A stretch of DNA of 64,000 nucleotides from the NCBI GenBank assembly GCA_002005505.1, contig KV908571.1:27072-91071 (forward strand), written 5' to 3'. This document shows, one piece after another, positions 55,936-64,000 of the stretch. The first letter of the stretch is position 1; each line of letters begins with the position of its first letter. The notes beneath the pieces were generated by a model. The model searched no databases and was not told the DNA's origin. It saw only the letters and a program-made list of their open reading frames with translations. Source of the stretch: Botryococcus braunii (Eukaryota > Chlorophyta > Trebouxiophyceae). The translations under genes were made by a program, and so were the position numbers.

Positions 55936-57438
55936 TCAGGAAGCAGGTGCCTTGCCCTTGCCCTTGTCGTGGGCATCAGGCTTCTTGCAGAACTTGGCCG
56001 TGTGGCCCAGTTCCCCGCACTTGTAGCAGCGGCCTTCGCGCTTCATCCTCGCTGCATACGCGTTGGGCTGCGTGCCCGAAGGCCCAGCACCAGATCCATT
56101 CGAGCCCGGAGGCTTCCCAAAGGCAGCGCGCTTAGGAGGTGGAATAGCATCCCCGTCTGCCAGGCGCTTGCCCTTGATCAGGGCCTTCAGCTCCTGAGTC
56201 TCCTTCTCGCTCGCTGCACCCGGCAACATACGCAAGAAGGATTCAGCTTCCTTGGCAGCTTGAACAACAATGTCAAGGTTACCAAGCTCGTTACGAACGA
56301 GTGAATCTCTTGTTAAAACCTCCAAAATGTTTGGTTTTAACCCCGCCCTAAAGTAGGCACACGCTTCAGGGCCCGAGATTGGATACTTGACAGCTTCAAC
56401 CATGATAGCACGAAACATAGCATGGTAAGCTGCCACGGACTTAGTCTGCCTCAATCGCGCCAACCGTGGACGCACAGTATTTTCTACTTCCACTTCAACA
56501 AAATGAGCGAGAAGAGAAGTCTTGAAAACGGCAAAGTCCTTCACATCCTTTCCCTGAACAGAAAGGGACCTTTTAAGGAGCGCCCATTCCTTAGCGGCTC
56601 GGCCAGTAAGGCAAAGGGACGCGTGGGACACTAATTCATCATCACGAAGGCCCAAAATACACGAATAATCGTCAAATTGACCGAGCCAAGTGATTATGTC
56701 AGTCCCCTCCTTTTCCCCATTAAACAACGGAGCCGGTGGGCGCCGAAAGGGCCCACGTGAAGGTTCAGTTGTTCTCTTCGCATTGAATTCTGAATTCAAC
56801 ACGTCAACGGAAGGACCAGAAGTGGGGTGCCCACCTGCAACGCGTTGAGTCAGCACCGCAACTTCGGCCTCCAACATATCCACGCGATCCTCCGTACGAC
56901 CCACGGAAGAATCCGTATCGAGCTCGGCAGCGATGAAGTACAACTGCCAAACTCTCGTTTCGTATTCCAGTTTCGCCGTCGCGAGCCTCTGCATTTCGGC
57001 AAAATGCGCCACCGAGTCGAAACCCGGCTTAAAGCCGCCCTCTCCAGTTACCTGGAGGTGCAGCTGCGTCGACAGCTTCGCTAAGTGAACCTCGACCGGC
57101 TCAAGCTTCTCGAAATAATCACCGATTTCACGAACCAGTTGCTGCGTAGCGATCTCGGCACTAGGAAGTGCTTGGATCTCCACGAGCTTCTGTTTCGTGA
57201 AAGCGCGACAATTTTCGTAGCTCAAGCCGTTCGAAAGGTCCGGGACTCGGGGATTTTTCCTGGCCCAAGTGGGCCACGAGTCGTCCCAAACCGTCCCAAT
57301 AGCACACCTCCTCGTAGGAGGCACGGTTACAAATGTATTTCGCAACCCCTGCGGCACTTCGACAAGTGTCCGGAGTGCCATCGCAAACCCCAGGTTTACG
57401 ACCACGGACCCCAGGTCCGTAAAACACACAAGATACAC
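55936..57438 (-). CDS. Outer chromovirus gag
   Basis: 500 codons. A long N-terminal region comes first, with a likely coiled-coil-forming stretch (residues about 120-215, VGRTEDRVDMLEAEVAVLTQRV). The retrotransposon gag domain follows (about 245-400: FNGEKEGTDIITWLGQFDDY, WALLKRSL, VAAYHAMFRAIM, YFRAGLKPNI). A zinc knuckle CYKCGELGHTAKFC lies near the C-terminus, before a Lys/Gly-rich tail. The stop is TGA (55,936-55,938). Because the primer-binding site is at 57,470-57,481, the ATG at 57,438 leaves a leader of about 30 bp; a later ATG near 57,381 is possible. Confidence 0.92.
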   Translation of the reverse strand: MYLVCFTDLGSVVVNLGFAMALRTLVEVPQGLRNTFVTVPPTRRCAIGTVWDDSWPTWARKNPRVPDLSNGLSYENCRAFTKQKLVEIQALPSAEIATQQLVREIGDYFEKLEPVEVHLAKLSTQLHLQVTGEGGFKPGFDSVAHFAEMQRLATAKLEYETRVWQLYFIAAELDTDSSVGRTEDRVDMLEAEVAVLTQRVAGGHPTSGPSVDVLNSEFNAKRTTEPSRGPFRRPPAPLFNGEKEGTDIITWLGQFDDYSCILGLRDDELVSHASLCLTGRAAKEWALLKRSLSVQGKDVKDFAVFKTSLLAHFVEVEVENTVRPRLARLRQTKSVAAYHAMFRAIMVEAVKYPISGPEACAYFRAGLKPNILEVLTRDSLVRNELGNLDIVVQAAKEAESFLRMLPGAASEKETQELKALIKGKRLADGDAIPPPKRAAFGKPPGSNGSGAGPSGTQPNAYAARMKREGRCYKCGELGHTAKFCKKPDAHDKGKGKAPAS

Positions 57439-57469
57439 GAGAAATCGAAAACCCCAGGTTTTAGAATTC

Positions 57470-57481
57470 TCGCCGATACCA
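57470..57481 (-). promoter_or_regulatory. Primer-binding site of outer chromovirus (TGGTATCGGCGA)
   Basis: Minus strand, two bases after the 5' LTR end (CTACA). Confidence 0.82.
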
Positions 57482-57483
57482 AA

Positions 57484-57672
57484 TGTAGTATCTTGCCTGT
57501 CTCAAGTTCGTGTGAGAATGACCTCACACAGGTGCGACCCGTCTGATAGCACCCCGCCAGCCAAGCTGGCCAGATTACGTAATGAGGTCATCGTACCCCG
57601 CTCTCCGATCACGCGCTATCGGCTCGATGCCGATCGGCTCCCTAACGGACCCTTCGCACTCGGAACGTTACA
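57484..57672 (-). repeat. 5' LTR of outer chromovirus, 189 bp
   Basis: Pairs with 44,579-44,767 and abuts GCTAG at 57,673-57,677. Confidence 0.95.
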
Positions 57673-58008
57673 GCTAGACACTTCTCCCAGCCAGTCTTCC
57701 GGGACTAATTCATACAGCAGGAGCAAGGCAGCAACATCGTGGGTAGTTTTAGGCATGGCTTCTTGAACAGCAGGCAATGAGCCTTTTAAGTCATTTGCTG
57801 CAATGAAAGCATTATTCCACACTTTGAAGTTCTGACCTTTAGTCTGTAGTTTCACGTGAACCTTGACCTGGGAGGCAATGACCTTGGGCAGGCTGTCTCC
57901 ATCTCCTCTGGATGTGCTGGGGGTACAGGGTTCTCTGGTAGGCGTTGATGTAGACTGTTCGCTGGCTGACTTTGATGCCTCACTAGTGCTGGAACCCTTC
58001 TTCTTCAT
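57673..58008 (-). pseudogene. Copia family 3 gag, N-terminal-side fragment, split by outer chromovirus
   Basis: The minus-strand frame begins MKKKGSSTSEASKS, Ser/Thr-rich, then VHVKLQTKGQNFKVWNNAFI and a short PEDWLGEVSS end at the insertion. Its pattern (xxFxxWxxAF.., ..AMPKTT..) matches copia-type gag such as that at 34,062. It is interrupted after the GCTAG target site and continues at 44,578. Sequence upstream is also open in this frame for a while, so the true start may lie further 5'. Confidence 0.82.
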
Positions 58009-58024
58009 GCTGTTAGGTGACTGA

Positions 58025-58549
58025 TCAGCTTTCGCTGCGTTCTGAGATCTTGGAGTCTCCGTCCTCGCCCTCGCTGTCTGATTCTGGAAGCCACTCTTCT
58101 GGGCTATACCCTTTTATGCTGCCCACAAGAGAATCAAGAAAATCCTCGTCCGATGATGCTAGTGCAGTCTCCACAGCTGAGTAGGCTGCTCTCTCTGCCC
58201 AGAATTCCTCCTTGTCGGGGCCCCCAATATGCTGCAGATATCGCTCAAACAGCGACCGTGTTACGAAGCCTGGGTCTCCGTTGATGAATGAGCACTCCCA
58301 CTCGGTGACTTTATATGCTGGGTAGATGGGAAAGCGCAGCTTGAACCACTGGGGAGGAGTGAGATTGCCCTGTCCGTATGCACGGCTGACGAAGTCCTTT
58401 ATGATAAATGCTCGTTCTTCAGCCGTCCTTGGTCATGTCTTGCCACCAGCCTTTCTTCTTGAGTTATATGTAGGTGGTGGAGGTGGAGGTGGCCGCACAG
58501 GTCCCGTATAGCCAGTTGACATTCTTCCGGTCTTCCTCGTTCGCGCCAT
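58025..58549 (-). pseudogene. Additional reading frame upstream of copia 3 gag, one in-frame TGA
   Basis: An ATG at 58,549 opens 174 codons, interrupted only by TGA at codon 39 (58,433-58,435). The translation contains PPPPPP, then ERAFIIKDFVSRAYGQGN, FKLRFPIYPAYKVTEWEC, NGDPGFVTRSLFERYLQ and an acidic Ser-rich end (ESDSEGEDGDS). It lies between the primer-binding site and the gag frame, where the element's first coding sequence is expected, but in a different frame from gag. It may be an N-terminal gag domain joined by a frameshift or intron, or a separate protein. No family is recognised. Confidence 0.5.
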
Positions 58550-58601
58550 CGCGGATTATGCCAATCGAGTCATACATCTTACATGCCCAGCTTACAAGTT
58601 G

Positions 58602-58615
58602 GTGGGCCCATAACC
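58602..58615 (-). promoter_or_regulatory. Primer-binding site, initiator-Met tRNA anticodon arm (copia family 3)
   Basis: GTGGGCCCATAACC on the plus strand, directly before TGTAAACTT at 58,616. Same arrangement as copia family 1. Confidence 0.7.
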
Positions 58616-58870
58616 TGTAAACTTATGAGCTTCGCGTTTCCTGTATGACCCGGCACGAGGGTGTTTAGTCCGGCGGCACTCTTGTTGTGTGTCGATAAAC
58701 AAGCAGTGGCGACTGTGTGTGATGACTTGACTGGCAACTGTTAAGAGACAAACACCCGAAGTGCCTTTATAGTCCCAATCAAGTGCCTTGTCCCTTCGAG
58801 CCGGCGACATATATCCTTTCTAGCAAACCGTGTCAGATTACCTCATTCTCTCTAATCTAAGTGGAATCGG
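58616..58870 (-). repeat. LTR (at least partial) of copia family 3
   Basis: On the minus strand it ends ..AAGTTTACA at 58,616, next to the primer-binding site. It matches 63,596-63,845 in reverse complement (shared TTGCTAGAAAGGAT, GGCACTTGATTGGGAC, AAAGGCACTTCGGGTG, GGGTCATACAGG). The outer border is not defined. Confidence 0.7.
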
Positions 58871-59142
58871 TCTAGATTAGTCCTGGTAGAACTTCTAGGT
58901 TTTGCCACCTATTACTCATTCTAAGGATTGTTCCCGCATGTTGATCTGAGCTGATCTCGCCACTATTATTCTCCTGAGGGAAAGGCACATGTCTCTCTTC
59001 CAAAATATTAGACTTACCCGTGTTTCTTCACAAAGCAGTCGTTACACGTTTTGCAACAGAACACTTTAAAACAGATACAAGCTCGGAGAAGCGGATTTGA
59101 TTATGTCCACATCTAGCGACTGACGAGCTTGATCAGGTTCCT
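58871..59142. other. Unassigned interval
   Basis: No gene recognised; it may include the outer part of the copia 3 LTR. Confidence 0.4.
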
Positions 59143-59285
59143 GCGATCTACGACCTGCGATTTAAGCACCTCGATCTGCGATCTGCGATCTAATTAGATC
59201 GGTTATAAGCACCGATCTAAGCTACGATCTGCGATCTAAGCTACGATCTACGATCTAAGCGATCTAAGCAACTCGATCGTAACCG
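59143..59285. repeat. CGATCT-rich short repeat cluster
   Basis: Repeated (C/A)GATCT(A/G) motifs, with units such as CGATCTAAGCTACGATCTGC, occur many times in about 140 bp. Spacing is irregular. Confidence 0.8.
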
Positions 59286-59717
59286 CTAGTAACGGCACAC
59301 TGCTCACGAGTTGCCCCTCGATTGTACTTCATGACCATATAGAGTGACCATGACTAACATCCCTTTCATGCATATATCTTAATGCATCACTGATGTACCT
59401 AATCGTCACTTACGTGTACACCCTCAATGGAGTCTTTAACTAGTTGCCAACTTGCGACTGTCCAAAACTTATACTTGCGTGGAGGTACCTATGTGAACAT
59501 CATTTTATGCTCTTTTCAAACCACCCTTTAAACGCCCGCAGGCATTTGTATTTGCATTAACCACGAAGTTCAAGTCATATGATGTGTCTAAAACCCAGCC
59601 TTGTAAACACCATGAGCCCCTGTAGGCACCTGGTGGTTGCATCTATGCGTTTGTCAAAACCACGTACTTGTACGTAACTATACGTATTAACCGGCTCATG
59701 AGTTTACACAACAATGA
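59286..59717. other. Unassigned interval
   Basis: No gene or repeat recognised. Confidence 0.45.
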
Positions 59718-60177
<460 letters not shown>

Positions 60178-60530
60178 TTTATGGGATTTTGGATTTTAGG
60201 ATAAATTTTATGGGATTTTAGGTAGGTGCGGTGGGGACCATATATGTATGAGTGTTGGAAGAGGGGCCGATCCGATAGCCCCACATGTGCAAACCTGTCT
60301 GCCCCCGATTGCCATCAACATAGCTTACACAACACTCGCGGCCCCAAAGTGAAACCTTCGCACCATCCTTATGACACTTCTGTTTCTGCTATCTTAATTT
60401 GACGAGTTATAGTCCAGATAATGTCACGGTTAAAGGCAGTCCTAGAAACATTCGGTAATGGTCGTAGGGCGATGACGCGAACGGCAGAACCGGAGAACTT
60501 TTCCTGGAAGCTTACTGAACAAATAACCTT
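60178..60530. other. Unassigned interval
   Basis: It begins with a short GGGATTTTAGGAT-type repeat (60,170-60,225). Nothing else recognised. Confidence 0.45.
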
Positions 60531-60800
60531 TCAAGACATTTGAATGTAAAGAACACAGTGTTGGAGTGGCTGGGTGAAATCTGGAAACTTGTATGTGTGC
60601 ACATCGATATCAGTGATCTCCGGATGGCGGACCCGGAAAACATGATCCCGCAGATTTGCTTTATAAATACTGCTTCCATTCCATTTTAATGTGTAAAACA
60701 TATCTTGTTCTTGCAGGCCGAAACCAGAATCCTTGTAATCTGGCACATCGATGTTCGAACTCTTCGTGAAAACAGTATCCGTCGTATCCCCGTGAAACAC
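60531..60800 (-). CDS. Hypothetical open frame
   Basis: 89 codons on the minus strand with non-repetitive composition (DVPDYKDSGFGLQEQDMFYT, NLRDHVFRVRHPEITDIDV). No motif or partner exon was identified, and it overlaps another frame in the same strand. It may be an exon relict or chance. Confidence 0.2.
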   Translation of the reverse strand: MFHGDTTDTVFTKSSNIDVPDYKDSGFGLQEQDMFYTLKWNGSSIYKANLRDHVFRVRHPEITDIDVHTYKFPDFTQPLQHCVLYIQMS

Positions 60801-60922
60801 CCCTCGGAGCCCTCAGAACTTTTCAGAACACTATCAAATATTAAAACGGTACATTTAGCGGAGCCTTGTCCCGTTTGCTGAACTATGCTAGTTCGTAGCG
60901 ATGGTGTTTCGGAGGGGCACAT

Positions 60923-61916
60923 CTGTGCGGCTCCCTCAGCAGCAGAGCATACGGCATCTCATCTCCGCGTGCGCCGGGTCATGCACACTTTAATTTTTTT
61001 CTAAGCAGAGCATACGGCTCTGTCACGCGAACCAGGTGGTAGCATCACGCGCCTTGCAGCGAGCTTACACCGCGCAGAGTTACCTGCAACACACCGCTGT
61101 AAAAGAGCCGCCGCTCAGCCTGCCACGCCTGCTTCTCCCATCTACTCATGCTAAATGAGGCTGAAATTACCGTTTACAGACCTTATGGCCCACTTCCAGA
61201 CTTCTGAGCTACGCCGCATAAAGGCGCAGCTGTGGCCTCTTTATCGGGCGAGAACATAATTGCGAAAATTATAGGCCTTCCTAGCCAGAACGCGTGGGTT
61301 ACACCCCGTCCAAGCGTGTTGCTAATCGCGCCTGTGTTAGAAAAATGGACATTAACATGTATACCTTAGGTAGTTATGTGACATGTTGGGTCATTTCATA
61401 TTAGCATGTTTGTAAGCCACATCTATCATTAAAAGGCTTTATAATACTTATAATACATATAAACAATAAGGTACAGTCATATCTCACTTGAGTGTGTTTG
61501 TACTGTAAGGTACTTTATGGTTATATGACACGCATAGTGATTTATAGGGGCCATGGTACAATTCCGGCCTGTTTTCTGCCAGTTTTCTAGTATAGTATAC
61601 TCATCCCGGATCTCATCGATCGTGAGACTTTAAGTCCTGCGGTCCTTGGTTTCTGATTCGTGACTTGTATCGATGATGAGTTAAAGTTCCGAGTCACTTA
61701 GATTCGAGACTACCATCGACCGAGATTCGTACTGTTCATCGACGACCATGTCGAATCATAAGGTACATTGAAATTCCAGTGCATAGTACTGATGGCATGC
61801 AAACTTGATCGTGCCCGTACGCTTTAAGATCTGGAGTTGCAAACCTGTCAGGAGGCTAATAAATGTGTAGTCTCCTTGGTTAGTACAAATAGGAAGTGCT
61901 CTAACAGGCCAGTCAG
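60923..61916. other. Unassigned interval, probable leader or LTR of the downstream Ty3-like element
   Basis: It contains a 50-bp segment shared with 23,452-23,503. Further right the sequence is A/T-rich with AAGGTAC motifs (61,470, 61,508, 61,760). The primer-binding site at 62,240 implies that an LTR ends just before it, but the LTR start was not found. Confidence 0.4.
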
Positions 61917-62178
61917 TCTTGAATTCCCTTATCAAGCTCCTGTGCCGTTTGCTTGGTCGTGTTTCGTCCAGTTCTACAAGCTTTTGTTTGAGCACAGTTC
62001 ACTTACTCTAAAACAGTGTGACTTACAGGTAATTGCAACATCATTAGTTAGTTGTTATTGTAAAAGTCTTGAGTTCCCTTATCAAGCTCCTGTGCCATTT
62101 GCTTGGTCGTGTTTCGTCCACTTCTACAAGCTTTTGTTTGAGCACAGTTCACTTACTCTAAAAGAGTGTGATTTACAG
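61917..62178 (+). repeat. Duplicated 112-bp exon-like block with a 38-bp GT-AG spacer
   Basis: Copy 1 (61,917-62,028) is preceded by CAG and followed by GTAATTG. Copy 2 (62,067-62,178) is preceded by AAAAG and followed by GGAGTAAC. Both are 112 bp and start TCTTGA(A/G)TTCCC. The spacer 62,029-62,066 starts GT and ends AG. Confidence 0.9.
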
Positions 62179-62239
62179 GGAGTAACATTTTAACTTCAAA
62201 TTCTACAAATTCTGTTTTGAAGATGCCATTTTGCGTAAA

Positions 62240-62251
62240 TGGTATCGGCGA
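62240..62251 (+). promoter_or_regulatory. Primer-binding-site motif TGGTATCGGCGA
   Basis: The same 12 bases used by three Ty3 elements in this window, followed by a gag-like frame on the same strand. The LTR border just before it is not certain. Confidence 0.6.
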
Positions 62252-62589
62252 TTAAATCGCTTATGGTATTATCGTCTCCCGGCGCACGGGATCTTTGTAT
62301 GTGAAGAAGCCTCGCGGCCTTCTGCGTTTCTTTACAACACTCTTTAAAGATACAAGAGCACCTAAGCCTCCACAGGGTCTACGCAGACCACTGTGCTAGG
62401 TAGAAGGACTCTTGTAGTCTTGTGGTGGGTTACTCTGGTTGGGCTTCTCGATTGTCTAAGCCCCTGTGGCTAAGGCAATGGGAGAGAAGTTGGTTATTGG
62501 TTGTGGCAGCTTTCCCTTGGGAAGGCTGGGGTGGTCGCTGGAAGAGTTCTACTTGGTAGAGCTTGTGCTGACTACACTACTTTTATGCA

Positions 62590-63561
62590 ATGAGTGGCAC
62601 GTATACTGTGCCACCTTATGCTAATGTTACTGATTCATATAATGTACCTATTGAGGTTGAGGGTGATCCCTCAACCAGTTATAACAATGAAAGTTTCGAA
62701 CATTCCTTCTCTACACAGAGAGACTCAATGGGGTACACCACCAGTGCAGGCATAGGTGCAGGCAGCGGAACAGAGGACAGCGATGCAGAAGGGCGCCATG
62801 CAGGGGAGGTAAGTGAGGATTTTCTATACGGGGGTTATCACCACTCTGAATCTCTTCCTACTGATCCTGCTGGTCAACCCTAAACTGAGCTGGTACCTGC
62901 TGTGAGCGCAAGCACCTCACCTCCTGGTGGTACGCACTCAAACCTTCCTTCAGACCTTAGTAGTACTAGGAGGGCAGTTAGGATTAATCCTGTGCCTATT
63001 TCAAATGCACCAAGAGTCATGCGCAAATCTTCACAGTCTGCTATTTCTGGTTCAAGGGCACTTACCAGTGGCCCTTTGCAAGTTCCAATTTCACAACATC
63101 CTGCTATTTCGATTCAACCAGCTAGTGTTCCTGTTATTACTATTGGTGCAATCATTCCAGCAGCAACGTTAGCGAGTTCACAGACAACTGTGTATTTACC
63201 ACTAGCTACTGGGGCCATGATCCCCATTTCACTACCTGCCTCAACATTGAGTCAGATCTCTATCCCTTCTTTGGTTCAGCCAGTTAGTGTGCATGTGCCA
63301 TCCAACTTTGGATTGCCAACGTCAGCTTCTGCAATTCCAGCTGGAGGCCCTCCTGGTGGTGGTTACCCATACAGCTCAGGCAGTGGCCATCCTGGTGGTG
63401 GGCCACGATACAGTGGGGGTCCCCCTGGAGGAGCAAGCTCGATTTGGCATCCTCCACCAATCTCAGGCAACTACCCGCAATACTGTTATAATAGTGACAG
63501 AACATTTTTGGTGCCTTTCCCTCAGAAGAGTAATAGTGGCCAGATCAGCTTCGATGAATAA
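62590..63561 (+). pseudogene. Gag-like frame of a Ty3-like element, one internal stop
   Basis: A single reading frame from MSGTYTVPPY to ..GQISFDE, broken by one TAA at about 62,881-62,883. The first part is acidic and Ser/Gly-rich. The middle is Ser/Pro/Val/Ile-rich. Residues about 255-300 are Gly/Pro-rich (GGPPGGGYPYSSGSGH). Its place about 340 bp after the primer-binding site suggests an N-terminal gag region, but no gag motif or zinc knuckle is visible. Sequence related to a copia LTR begins 35 bp after the stop, so the rest of the element is missing here. Confidence 0.4.
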
Positions 63562-63565
63562 TTGG

Positions 63566-63589
63566 TGGCAGAACCTGGGGGTTCTGCCA
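63566..63589 (+). repeat. Perfect hairpin, 10-bp arms
   Basis: TGGCAGAACC and GGTTCTGCCA separated by TGGG, just after the stop codon of the gag-like frame. Confidence 0.8.
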
Positions 63590-63595
63590 GATCCC

Positions 63596-63845
63596 ATCTA
63601 GACCAATTGTACGTTGATTAGGAAGGATGAGGTAATCAGACACGATTTGCTAGAAAGGATTTATGACACCGGCGTGCAAGGACGAGGCACTTGATTGGGA
63701 CATTAAAGGCACTTCGGGTGCTTATCTCTTGACTGTTGCCTATCAAGTCCTCATTCACATTCGGTCACTGCTTGTTCTCCTACACACAACAAGAGTACCG
63801 ACGAGCTAATCACCCTTCGTGCCCGGGTCATACAGGTAAACTGAC
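63596..63845 (+). repeat. Copia LTR related to 58,616-58,870
   Basis: Similarity in direct orientation begins near TCTAGACC and continues through CGGGTCATACAGG. It lacks the TTTACA end and primer-binding site, so the copy is partial or diverged. Confidence 0.65.
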
Positions 63846-64000
63846 GTTAAGAGACTAAAGCCTCATTGACAACGAGTTAGGAAAGGTCTAGGTAGTATTC
63901 TTAAGTTGATGCTAATGTTTTTCCTCGTTGAACACCGATAATGCAGACTATCGATAGTTACGTAGATTAAATAGTTTGAATTACGGAGCGATGAGAGAAA

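Larger units (their letters stand above)
44579..57672 (-). mobile_element. Outer Ty3/gypsy chromovirus with intact ends
   Basis: Two 189-bp LTRs (44,579-44,767 and 57,484-57,672), identical as read, start TGTAACG and end CTACA on the minus strand. They are flanked by GCTAG duplications (44,574-44,578 and 57,673-57,677). Inside are a primer-binding site, gag, pol and a polypurine tract (about 44,768-44,780). Pol is interrupted by the inner element at 46,843-53,787. Without it, the outer element would be about 6.1 kb. Confidence 0.96.

Noticed and set aside
55936..58435. Nuclear code in which UGA is a sense codon
   Set aside because: Several in-frame UGAs occur in transposon frames, but TAA and TAG also occur in decayed copies. 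Intact frames end normally; readthrough or mutation is sufficient.

Overview
The window is a repeat-dominated stretch of a large eukaryotic nuclear genome. The green lineage is the best guess, perhaps a streptophyte alga or early land plant. Reasons: three chromodomain-bearing Ty3 retrotransposons, several Ty1/copia elements primed by initiator-Met tRNA, a CACTA-type DNA transposon, GT-AG introns and long dinucleotide microsatellites. No bacterial-style operon, rRNA, convincing tRNA gene or CRISPR array was seen. The species cannot be named from sequence alone.

Layout. 1-6.6 kb: microsatellites, a G-tract minisatellite with a two-unit higher-order pattern (3,040-3,555), the start of a minus-strand two-exon gene (1,268-~770) and a plus-strand multi-exon gene of unknown function (~3.7-5.66 kb). 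6.6-15.8 kb: a LINE reverse-transcriptase gene split by a 6.9-kb non-autonomous CACTA-like transposon (7,428-14,324; perfect 15-bp inverted ends, 3-bp target duplication). 16.1-22.5 kb: a decayed Ty3 chromovirus pol (17,951-20,923), flanked on both sides by non-coding blocks in which an intron-bearing sequence is followed by its own spliced copy. 22.5-26.6 kb: two further fragments of the CACTA family in opposite orientations. 26.9-38 kb: rearranged Ty1/copia family 1 (tandem three-LTR structure plus an inverted copy), carrying a Ty3 solo LTR. 38-41 kb: a truncated Ty3 element. 41-44.4 kb: copia family 2, interrupted by a solo LTR of family 1. 44.4-58.9 kb: a three-level nest, in which a copia family 3 gag holds an outer Ty3 chromovirus that holds a very young inner Ty3 chromovirus. 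58.9-64 kb: GATCT-rich repeat, microsatellite, duplicated exon-like block, a Ty3-like leader and gag-like frame, and a copia LTR.

The most unusual signal is at 16,853-17,850 and 21,982-22,536. At the first site a 643-bp block with three GT-AG introns is followed, 25 bp later, by a 330-bp copy lacking exactly those introns, with all four exons the same length (110, 80, 72 and 68 bp). The second site shows the same with one intron. This looks like retro-processed RNA re-inserted next to its template, perhaps a by-product of reverse transcription of retroelement leaders that contain introns. A duplicated block at 61.9-62.2 kb may be a third, weaker example.

Most genes here are transposon genes. 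The inner chromovirus (46,843-53,787) has intact gag and pol frames and LTRs differing at one position as read by eye, so it may still be active. The outer chromovirus pol is open apart from that insertion.
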